Shown here in pieces: positions 55,854 through 64,000 of a stretch of 64,000 nucleotides of DNA. The stretch is from Liolophura sinensis (lineage: Eukaryota; Mollusca; Polyplacophora; Chitonida; Chitonidae). The notes beneath the pieces are model-generated. The model was not told the DNA's origin, did no database searches, and saw only the letters and a program-made list of their open reading frames with translations. Every line of letters starts with the position of its first letter. Within the stretch, counting starts at the first letter, position 1. The stretch lies in the NCBI RefSeq assembly GCF_032854445.1, contig NC_088304.1, positions 24,255,704 to 24,319,703 on the forward strand. The letters are read 5' to 3'. The translations under genes were made by a program, and so were the position numbers.

Positions 55854-56595
55854 ATGAATAAGACTACACTTGCTGTGGGATTGTTGGCCCTCCTGATTTG
55901 TCAGTTGGTGATGGAAACTATGGCGGGCGACGAGGCGGATGAGGAAAATCCCCTTCACGCTCTCGTTAAAAGAGGTTTGTAAACTGTGATGATTTTAATG
56001 AACCTCAAAATTTACTGATTAAAAATCTAGTGTATTAAGAATACTCTATCAAATAACTTATCTCTTCAGTTCTTAAATTCGGCAGTAAGTAAATAAGCGT
56101 CGAAACAGACAATCTTATACCAGCCGGGAACCAATCAGGACATTCCAGGTCAATAATCGAAAAGTCAGCACCCAAAAGGACATATGTCACTTTGAGTCTC
56201 CCGCAAGTGGATTTTTAACAAAACTATAGCTGGCATCCTCTGAGGGGAGATGAATCCGGCTGACAGGGACGGGGTATAAGGTTCACTATAAATCGAGCCT
56301 GTCTCCGCTAACAGTATGAGTGATGGCAGAACTTACAACAGACTAGACTTCCGTTGTTCTTACAATGTTGTAAACACAGCCACAAAGGAGACTTTACTTC
56401 AACAGATGAATAATTTTTTCAATTGCCGTTTCAGGTGGTGGCTACGGAAAATATTATTATGGGAAGAATTATGGCTACAGGAAGTATGACTACGGGAAGT
56501 ATGACTACTACAGAAAGTACAGGCCATACTACCGCAACAAGCCGACTTACTATTATCGCAAAGGACACAGTGGATCCTACTACGGCCAATATTAA
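55854..56595 (+). CDS. Gene 4: secreted Tyr/Gly/Lys-rich peptide precursor (93 aa)
   Basis: The leader exon runs from acceptor TTGTAG (55846-55847) with ATG at 55854 and ends at 55974: 40 codons plus 1 nt. It gives a signal peptide (residues 1 to about 24, ending ETMA), an acidic spacer (GDEADEEN), and LVKR at 37-40. The donor AAAAGAG/GTTTGT is weak at +4 to +6. The last exon 56435-56595 follows GCCGTTTCAG and continues in phase 1 for 52 residues to TAA. The mature part (from residue 41) is 53 aa with 20 Tyr and many Gly, Lys and Arg, in RKYDYGKYDYYRKY-type repeats. It has no Cys and ends YYGQY. AATAAA follows at 56740-56745. This is the clearest intact gene in the window. It is probably secreted, cut after KR, and extremely Tyr-rich and basic, as in structural or adhesive peptides where Tyr is oxidised. 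Gly/Tyr-rich antimicrobial peptides are an alternative. Confidence 0.9.
55975..56434 (+). other. Intron 2 of gene 4
   Basis: GTTTGT to TTTCAG, 460 bp, phase 1. It holds a family B copy on the minus strand at 56093-56187 (CGTCGAAACAGACAATCTTATACCAGCC..GGACATTCCAGGTCAATAATCG). Confidence 0.85.
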
Positions 56596-56779
56596 CAAAA
56601 GAATTAAATGTACCAGATCCACATCAATATTCCGCGACGCATCTAATCTTTTAGTTTCTCCGTTATAATCATCAGCTGACATTTTTCTAACTCTGTTTTG
56701 TCAGACGCTATGCGTAGTTGTTTTGACAATTTTACGTAAAATAAATCTTCTAAGCATTGTTTATTGTACGAGCATTTTT

Positions 56780-57190
56780 GTGTGCATTTTGTGTTTCTTT
56801 CTTAGATCATATATCCTAGAGCATATATATCTTCTATGTATATCACTAGTATGGATGATATAAATTACGAAAAACTCTGCCATTTGTAAACATCACGATG
56901 ATTCCTAGTCTCATCATGCAATAGACATTTCCAAAGTGTCAATCAAGAACAGGCAACTGGCCAATCATAGACATTATTGTTGCAAATAGGTCAAATGGAT
57001 GTCCCACAACTTGGTTACAAATGTTCAGTCCATCTGTGACATCATGACGTCACGACTGCTCTCACTGGGAATGGAATGAAAAGTAACGTTGACACGGTAA
57101 CGGGTGGTGGGACATCGAACTTGTTGTATCCATCAGTTAAAAGATTATTACGCTGTCTCATTATTAACATATACATTGCAGATGGAAAGA
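56780..57190. other. No gene recognised; 3' flank of gene 4
   Basis: Low-complexity ATATATC stretches near 56820, otherwise nothing seen. Confidence 0.4.
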
Positions 57191-57200
57191 CTTTACATAG

Positions 57201-57462
57201 ATTTTTTTTTTAATTGGTGTTTTACGCCATACTCAAGAATATTTCACTTATGCGATGGTGGCCAGCATTATGGTGGGAGGAAACCGGGCGAAGCCGGGGG
57301 AAACGCACGACCATTTGGAAGTTGTGGCACACCTTCCAACGTACTGCCGGAGAGGAAGCCAGCATAAACTGGACTTGAACTCACAGCGACCTCATTGGTG
57401 AGAGGCTCCTAGGTCAGTACGCTGCACTAGCGCGCTAACCAACTGAGCCACATAGGCCCTAT
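57201..57462 (-). mobile_element. SINE-A, full length with target duplication
   Basis: The minus-strand head is GGCCTATGTGGCTCAGTTGGTTAGCGCGC (A-box), with GTGAGTTCAAGTCC (B-box). It ends TTGAGTATGGCGTAAAACACCAATTAAAAAAAAAAT. TTTACATAG flanks both sides (57192-57200 and 57463-57471), the mark of retrotransposition. Confidence 0.95.
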
Positions 57463-57594
57463 TTTACATAGCTAGAGAGATCTAAGGCGATATAGAGAGA
57501 TACAGCGAAGTAAGGACAGAGCAATACTGACAGGTAAATTATTGCTAAGACTCTAAGGGCAAATGCCTTTTATTTCTGATAAATATATTTTTTA

Positions 57595-57725
57595 TCTGTT
57601 TATTTGATCGGTGTTTTGTTCCATTCGCAAGCACATTTCACTTATAACACGGCGTTCCTCAAACATTATAGTCTGAAGGAACCGGGCAGTGCAAAGGGCA
57701 AACCCAGGACCATGTGTCCTTCCTC
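57595..57725 (-). mobile_element. SINE-A 3' fragment, decayed
   Basis: CTGTTTATTTGATCGGTGTTTTGTTCCATTCGCAAGCACATTTCACTTATAAC.., then ATTATAGTCTGAAGGAACCGGG. Confidence 0.72.
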
Positions 57726-57774
57726 AAACAGAGGAGTGTAATTGTACGCCAAAAGTGATGACAACACAACATTT

Positions 57775-58032
57775 TGAGTAGTTCTAGACCTGTGACGTCA
57801 AACAAGTTAAAATTAACATCACTGAATTTTTTTTACCTAATTCTGATTAACCCGTGGTGTTAGGGGACGTGTTAATTGCTACTATTTATGCATTTACATG
57901 AACAGTTAGAATAAAACCCTGACTGAGGTAAACTGACAAAAGGCCGTGCTTCACCGGTTATGTGTGACCATTTGCCAGCTATCACACTGTCTTCGCTGCT
58001 CTGATCTTACTCTCTATACAGTACGTCTTTAG
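57775..58032 (-). repeat. Repeat family C copy
   Basis: Antisense: AGTTCTAGACCTGTGACGTCAAACAAG, TTGCTACTATTTATGCATTTACATGAACAGTTAGAATAAAACCCTGACTGAGGTAAAC, ATCACACTGTCTTCGCTGCTCTGATCTTACTCTC. A copy this complete directly abuts the RT relic. Confidence 0.85.
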
Positions 58033-58034
58033 TT

Positions 58035-59103
58035 ATACCTGTACCTTCCCGTCACACCGATATACCCCAACTCTACTGGATTCCAAAGTTCGCATTATTG
58101 CGGGATCTAGAAGCTGTCGTACCAGCTCTCGTATCTACTCTCTTAACGAAGGCACAAGAAGAAGAAGAGTCATTTTGGAAAAAGTACTGTTGTGCAATCG
58201 AAAAAAAAATTCAGGCAATAACTTCATGCAGATTCTTAAAAACTCAAAACGTCTGACTGAACAACTGGGCGCTCTAACACACATATCGTATAAGAACAAA
58301 TCTACTTTGGATTTCTCTACTCTCTATACTACAATACCTCACACAAATTTAATTGATAGAATTTAATCACTAATTAATAAATCTGGTCCCCGCTACATCA
58401 ACGCCAAAGGCAACAAAGCTTTCTTTTGTTACACTACATACAAGGGTTACCAGTCAAGGGATGTTTGGTTGTTCATCGAGTTGGCTGAGTTTCTTATTCA
58501 GATTCAGATTTTTATTCACCACCAGTAAAGTACATAACATTCAATATTGCATGACAATGTGATGGCAAATTAAACCCCACAGGGCTTGAGTCTATGTGAC
58601 AAAGTGATTATCAAAACAAAATTAATAACATGTATGTGAAAATCGCTGAAATTATACACCAACAGTGTATAGGTATTTCATTGAGTACCAATTATGCTCA
58701 CTTTTGGCTGACTTATACCTGTTCTTGTATGAATACCACACTATATGCAGACACCATTAAGGGCTCTCCTTTTCTCTCCTGTCCCGATCTATCTTATTTA
58801 CTAAACGGTATAAAGATGATCTGCTAGTTTAAACTATCAACGTATTGCAAAGGCTACTGAAAGATATTTACCCACCTTCGCTGGATTGACAGGTAACCAG
58901 ACTCTCCAGTTGGTGCATTTTAACTGGACCAAAACATATCTTGTTAGATCCTGCGTGTTGTGCAACGATTTCAATCAACGTCACACGTTATTACTGCAAA
59001 AACTAGTGTATAACCATTATTCCAACACGCCATCACTCCAAGCTTCTTAAGTTTTACGATGAGTACAATCCTCTTTTAAGTAAATATGGACAGAGAGTTC
59101 AGA
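58035..59103 (+). pseudogene. RT-element relic with nested insertion
   Basis: Same protein family as 29.2-30.5 kb, here on the plus strand: MQILKNSKRLTEQLGALTHISY, LDFSTLYTTIPHTNLIDRI, MYVKIAEIIHQQCIGI, AHFWLTYTCSCMNTT, LLNGIKMIC, then HSKLLKFYDEY.. near 59040. Stops and frameshifts are frequent, and the YIDD box reads LNGIKM. About 130 bp (58493-58624) interrupts the region between LAEFL and MYVK. A family B copy follows at once (59105). Confidence 0.75.
58493..58624. mobile_element. Short insertion nested in the RT relic
   Basis: Starts ATTCAGATTCAGATTTTTATTC and ends AAAACAAAATTAATAAC. It splits a protein motif that is continuous in related RTs. It is probably a small SINE or its tail in reverse. 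No target duplication is clear. Confidence 0.6.
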
Positions 59104-59104
59104 A

Positions 59105-59242
59105 TCTTTATATACTTTCTTAGCTCTTTGGTGGTTTGTGTTAAACGTGATTTGGGGAAATCGTCATGTGATTATTGACTCAGAAAGTCCTTGTTGGTTG
59201 ACGGCTGGTATACGAATGTCTGTTTCGACGCATAGATCCTGG
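59105..59242 (+). repeat. Repeat family B copy, near consensus
   Basis: TATATACTTTCTTAGCTCTTTGGTGGTTTGTGTTAAACGTGATTTGGGGAAATCGTCATGTGATTATTGACTC.., GGTTGACGGCTGGTATACGAATGTCTGTTTCGACGCATAGATCCTGG. Confidence 0.88.
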
Positions 59243-59690
59243 GTCGTTGGGCTCCACTACCACGCTAACCACCAGGCCACGTTTGATAATATAGCCCAGT
59301 CCACAAATACAATAATCTTCACGATTAGACTTCTCTGCCTCCGTTGTTCGTATTACAATGAAAAATTTCTCGGGTGCACTTATCGGGTTGTGCACAATTT
59401 ATTCCTCCTGGGATATGGATATAAGGTGCTCTTAAGTCAAATAAATCACCGGTTCTATAGCGTAATACTTAATGACACGAACACTTTGCAAGTACTGTGC
59501 AAACGTTAACCAAATATTGTGGCACTTCTTAGTGAAAAGAAAACCCCAATAAAGGATTTTGTTGTCCAAATTCCACATAGTTTTAGTAACGCCCCAATAA
59601 AGCACTCGACATTACGCCCAACTCAATTACAGTAAATGTTGTCCTCGACCCATTGGCAACGCGAGACAAGCGATATAATACGAGACTACA
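59243..59690. other. No gene recognised
   Basis: Short ORFs only. CTACCACGCTAACCACCAGGCCAC at about 59257 may be a tRNA-like SINE head remnant. Confidence 0.4.
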
Positions 59691-59704
59691 TCTATGAGGT
59701 TTAG

Positions 59705-59969
59705 TTTTTTTTTTTTTTTTTTGATTGGTGTTTTACGCCGTACTCAAGAATATTTCACTTATACGATGGCGGCCAGCATTATGGTGGGTGGAAACAGCTC
59801 GGGGGAAACCCACGACCATCCGCAGGTTGCTGGCAGACCTTCCCACTTACGACCGGAGAGAAAGCCAGCATGAGCTGGACTTGAACTCACAGCGACCGTA
59901 TTGGTGAGACTCTCCTGGGTCATTACGCTGCGCTAGCTCGCTAACCGACTGAGCCACGGAAGCCCCCGA
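59705..59969 (-). mobile_element. SINE-A, full length with 12-bp target duplication
   Basis: TATGAGGTTTAG occurs at 59693-59704 and again at 59970-59981. Between them, on the minus strand, is a complete element: tRNA-like head GCTTCCGTGGCTCAGTCGGTTAGCGAGC, B-box GTGAGTTCAAGTCC, body and TTGAGTACGGCGTAAAACACCAATC, followed by an A18 tail. It is the best-preserved copy and should be used as the family reference. Confidence 0.97.
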
Positions 59970-59981
59970 TATGAGGTTTAG

Positions 59982-61675
59982 AGAAGTTCTGGAAGACTTT
60001 AATCATCGCTAGAAAGACCGACAGCCGTCACAGCTGTGGTAGGATGGCAGAGAAGACGAATTATGTTTCCGTCCAGTTCTGCCTTAACTCGCGCTGCGCT
60101 GGCTCGTTTTTGTCAGTATATCAGTGGGTTCCCATTGTTTCTATCCGGTTTCCGCTGTAAACATGGTTGTTGTTAGGCAAGTGCAGAATTCCTGAGCTTG
60201 AGGATGTCAAACAATCCACACCCCATGACCGGTTTTACATATCCATAAACGTGGGCGCACAAACACGAGGCTTTTTTACCTTCATGTCATATGGTCATAT
60301 CACTGAAAGAGCAACGTAATGTCCATAGCGCTGGTTGCAACAACGCTGTGAATACCTTCGTGCAATCATCGTGCGATGACCTGTCTTAAAGTTGGTATTG
60401 GTGTTACTGCGTAAAACCGAAGTCAAATAATATGATCAGTCAAATTCGTCAAAACATTGTTTATCTTCAAGGTTCTTCTTTTTCATACTGTTGAGAACGA
60501 AATAACGCTGTTAAAACTGTACCTCATGCTGTATACGAGACATTCAAATGCATCGAGTTTGAGTAACCCATATGCGGAGCTGATTTTATCATGAATCTGT
60601 TGCCCGTGAAGAGATATTTAAATTACTTTTTTGAAACTCTAATATGGGCTAATACTCCCTAAGGCTGCAATTATAATATATTATTATAGTTGTATATAAC
60701 AGTTTTGCAACCGACATCAATACAGATTTTTTTAAGCACCTTTACATCCCCTTAGGCAAAATTAATTATGAAATACTGTCCGCATTACCCTGCTAACAGG
60801 TAAACACAAAATGTTAACTTGACACTAGTGGCTGTTCAGACATAAGAAGACAGAAGGGGCGGGAGAGTGTCCTATAGGCACAGTATATGGGCGAGGTGTT
60901 ATGTTAGGTAAAGAATGCCTTGTGTTACGACCCAAACTGTCTGTTTTATAAAGAGATGGCTTGTCCGAAATACACGACAGTTTAGCCGCACAAAAAAGTA
61001 ACCAAAACCAGTAGATTTTATTTTACAACAATTTATTAGCTTTAACAAGAACAGATAATAAGACTTATACAAATACTAAAGTACTTAAGTTTAACAAGAA
61101 AGGATAGCAGTATCTATACAAATACTAAAGTACTTACATGTACAACGGTGCCAAGTCCAAACGGACGCATATATTCCACAATGCTTAAAATGCACAGAGG
61201 CAAGATTCAAAAGAGGGAAAATCCACAGTATAACTGAGTGCATGACGAAATATACACAAAATTTCACAGACAGGGTCCGTGTACTAATAACCAATGTGTA
61301 CACAAGAGCACAAATTAAACATACAAGTTCAGACTGAACAAGTGCTCGGTGGAGATAGGATATAACAAAGCCAGAGGCTATAAAAACACCAAAATTTAGC
61401 ACAAAAGGCTTACTAAAGTAATACACAGCGAAAGCATCCAAACTCTCAATAATTCTCCGTTCTCCCCCTTTGACCTGCTTTCATAGATCTTATATAGCCT
61501 GGTGGAATTGTCTAGAATAAGAAAATTCTTGAACACTTGTTGTAAACAAACAGGCCCCGAACTGAGGGTATTCTGGAACATTGTAAGGCAGAGGTAGACA
61601 GCAGGCCCTGAAGAAGCATTTGTAAACAGTGGCAGGTTAAATTTAGAAGCCGACGGAAGCTGTGCACATAACAAT
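59982..61675. other. No gene recognised
   Basis: A SINE-A tail remnant lies at about 60392-60432. TATACAAATACTAAAGTACTTA occurs twice at about 61067 and 61115. ORFs on the minus strand (up to 116 codons) show no motif. Confidence 0.4.
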
Positions 61676-62365
61676 TGTGTTTTCTGACATTACTTCCTGC
61701 CTCATCACCGTGACCCCAGTTACCTCGGTGTTGTTTTTCGCTGGCAGAAAGACGCAATGAAATTAGAAGTTTACTAGTGTACAAGTCGAATGGGAGAAAG
61801 ATTTTGGTGACTTAAAATCAAGATCTTAACACACTTGCCATGTAACATTTGAATCTTCATGGCGCAGGATCATAGATTTGCAAATAGGTGGCGAATTATT
61901 TAGCGCACTCATGTTTCTATCCCTACACACGGGAAAGTTACAAAAAAAATTATCTCCCCTTGACCATGTGACAGACGATACAATGATACGCATTGCTATA
62001 GAATACGCCACATGCATGTGAATAAGATACCATGTACATGTATATACTGGGTTATATACTGCCTGTACAATCAATATAAATGAAATGAATTAAGGCCATA
62101 AATTCATAAGTCCGAAGTAGTTCAGAATTGTACAGATTTGTCACGGGCACGGGTCTTGTCTGAAGTGAATTAGATATTTAAACCACAAACGAAATTGTAC
62201 CCAGAAACAGACCAGTTAACAGCTGTATGATAACGTATGAACTGTGTCAGTAACATGAAAGAAAGACAGCCAAATTAACTTGGGATAGGAACAATTAGAA
62301 TGGTAAATAAATTTAATGTTATTAGAATAGATCGTGAAAATAAATATGCTTATCGCACATACATA

Positions 62366-62975
62366 CATGTAGCACATTTACGCTTTGATTGCAACCATTA
62401 TTATACCCAACGTGGCGATCTTGAACAAATATAAAGTCCATGGCCCCAAACCCCAAGCCCCTAGCCCCGAGCTAAGTGAAATTGGACACAATTTTGAAAC
62501 AGAGTGCACGAGATTCTGGACGCTCTCTGCATGTTTACATACTAGAGAATTGTACCCATTGCAGCATTTAAGAAACTTAAGAGACAAGTGAATTGCAATA
62601 AGAGCTTGTGACAGTGGTTGAAATCGTCACACAACACATGGGATCTAAGGAATGCTACACGCCATCTGCAGAACCCTTCGGTATAGTGCTGTCCAAGTAA
62701 CGATATTTCACAATGTCATACCTGAAACTATCCCCCTTGTCGTAAATCTGGCATCACAGGCAACCGTTTTGGTCTATGTACAAATACCAGTTCAGGTAAG
62801 ATGTACCACCTGGAGAGTCCAGCGAAGGTAGATATATGTCGCACAGCCTTTATCATATACAGTTACGGGTTGGTGAAAATCATGTACATCATCAATGTAG
62901 CAAATGGGAAAGATCGGGTCTTATAAAGGTTACTCAGTACTATCTTATGCATATGGGTATTTATACGAGAACAGG
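62366..62975 (-). pseudogene. RT-element relic inside duplication copy B
   Basis: The 3' tail (62370-62615) is continuous with C-terminal coding sequence: CACACAACACATGGGATCTA..GCAGAACCCTTCGGTATAGTGCTGTCCAAGTAA and CACCTGGAGAGTCCAGCGAAGGTAGATAT match 29470-29710. No open frame remains. Confidence 0.7.
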
Positions 62976-63192
62976 CAGAGGACTGTAAAACAAAACGAAA
63001 AATGTATACACATCACATCACAGTATCGAAATATATACACTCTTGATGAATGGGTTTTCCGACAAATTCTCTTTCTCAAGGTCCTGAATAATTGCAACAA
63101 TACCGCACGTTCTTTCCCTGCCTTAGAAATGGTTTGAGACATTTGCTTTTGCTGCAACGTTCACGTGTTAACATTCGTGTCATGTAACGCCC

Positions 63193-63427
63193 ATGCCTCC
63201 GTTGTTAGCACGCCAGCGCTGTGCAATGACAGAAGCCTCTCACCAATGCGCTCGCTGTGAGTTTAAGTTCCTCTCATGCTGGCTTCCCCTCTCCGACCGT
63301 ACGAGGGAAAGAAACCTGTGGATGGTCGTTGCCGTTCCGCACCATCATGCTGGCTGCCGCCGTATAAGTGAAATATGCTTGAGTGAGGCGTAAAATGCCA
63401 ATCAAATAAATAACTACATAAATAAAT
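63193..63427 (+). mobile_element. SINE-A copy, same insertion as 3968-4199
   Basis: GCCTCCGTTGTTAGCACGCCAGCGCTGTGCAATGACAGAAGCCTCTCACCAATGCGCTCGCTGTGAGTTTAAG.., ending TGCTTGAGTGAGGCGTAAAATGCCAATCAAATAAATAA. Flanks on both sides match copy A. Confidence 0.88.
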
Positions 63428-63668
63428 AACGGTCAAACATGTATTAGCAATGGGCCGGAGGTATTGAATTGAGTCTTCTCGAACAATCAAGTAAATTCCC
63501 TGGTGACCTTGATGGAAAGGGGAATCACGCCTCAAAGGTCATTTGTACATGTACACCAGCCAACATGGAGCTGCCATCATGCTCAGTTCCATACAGCATA
63601 TTTTTTCCTGTATTCTCTTCTGTTTTGTCTATTTTTACGAATCCAACATCAAACAAACATACTTATCT

Positions 63669-64000
63669 AGATACCGTTTTTGTAAAGAAGTATAAGACTT
63701 TAGTTAACAGGAATCACCAAATTCTTCAGATCAGTTGACGGAGCACCTGCTGTTTCCTACACTGGCCTTACGTCATTACCATAACAAATAAATCAGGGTT
63801 AGTTCATTTAAAAAAACTAATCCCGCCCTATGAACTTGTCTTCTCTCCTGTATTTATAGCCTCCCTTAATCATTTTGTGGTCTCCGTCATTTATGCTTAT
63901 CATAGGGATATCCCTACGCACAGAAATTTCGTGTATGATTTGTAAATTGTAAATTACATTGAAAAATATTAAACAACTCCTGGAAATGTCCTATGTCAGC
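63669..64000. other. No gene recognised; end of window
   Basis: Sequence beyond the duplication. Nothing recognised. Confidence 0.4.

Larger units (their letters stand above)
61680..63668 (+). repeat. Segmental duplication, copy B (partner 2165-4440)
   Basis: Collinear with copy A; see that entry for matching blocks. Examples: TTTTGGTGACTTAAAATCAA, ATCATAGATTTGCAAATAGG, TTCCCTGGTGACCTTGATGG. This copy keeps about 500 bp of the RT element that copy A has lost. Confidence 0.8.

Overview
This window looks like nuclear DNA from an invertebrate animal, most likely a lophotrochozoan (mollusc or close relative). Genes are split by GT-AG introns, coding density is very low, and the sequence is full of tRNA-derived SINEs, decayed reverse-transcriptase elements, a Tc1-type DNA transposon, minisatellites and (AT)n runs. 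One SINE family, ending in a conserved tail and AAATAAATAAA, occurs about two dozen times. I cannot name the species from sequence alone.

The only cellular genes I can support are four members of one family of small secreted, tyrosine-rich peptides. Gene 1 (+, coding 50-925) is frame-disrupted. Gene 2 (-, coding 6080-7667), gene 3 (-, coding 13398-14408) and gene 4 (+, coding 55854-56595) are intact. All four share one plan. A short coding exon starts with MNK, encodes a signal peptide and an acidic spacer, and ends at a Lys-Arg (KR) processing site. It joins in phase 1 (with a repair in gene 1) to a last exon that encodes a very different mature peptide. Genes 2, 3 and 4 also have a matching upstream promoter, TATAAAAGCTGT, followed by a 5' untranslated exon that ends 99-101 nt after the first T of the TATA box. 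The + strand genes (1 and 4) give Gly/Tyr-rich peptides without cysteine. The - strand genes (2 and 3) give peptides with two cysteines. The likely role is an extracellular structural, adhesive or shell-matrix peptide, or a defence peptide. That role is inference.

Layout. 0-15.1 kb: genes 1, 2 and 3 among SINEs, with a 30-bp minisatellite in an intron of gene 2 and a foldback repeat in an intron of gene 3. 15-31 kb: repeats, including an RNase H relic of a non-LTR retrotransposon (22.6-23.7 kb), several tandem arrays, and an RT relic (29.2-30.5 kb). 31.5-33.0 kb: a Tc1-like transposon with both ends intact and a broken transposase. 33-54 kb: gene-free, dispersed repeats. 54.5-56.8 kb: gene 4. 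57-64 kb: two full-length SINEs with target-site duplications, another RT relic with a nested insertion, and a block (61.7-63.7 kb) that repeats the 2.2-4.4 kb region in direct orientation.

The family appears to have grown by local duplication and been spread apart by transposon insertion. The leader and promoter are kept while the mature-peptide exon changes. This is the most interesting system in the window. Everything else is mobile-element or simple-repeat sequence, or shows nothing I recognise.
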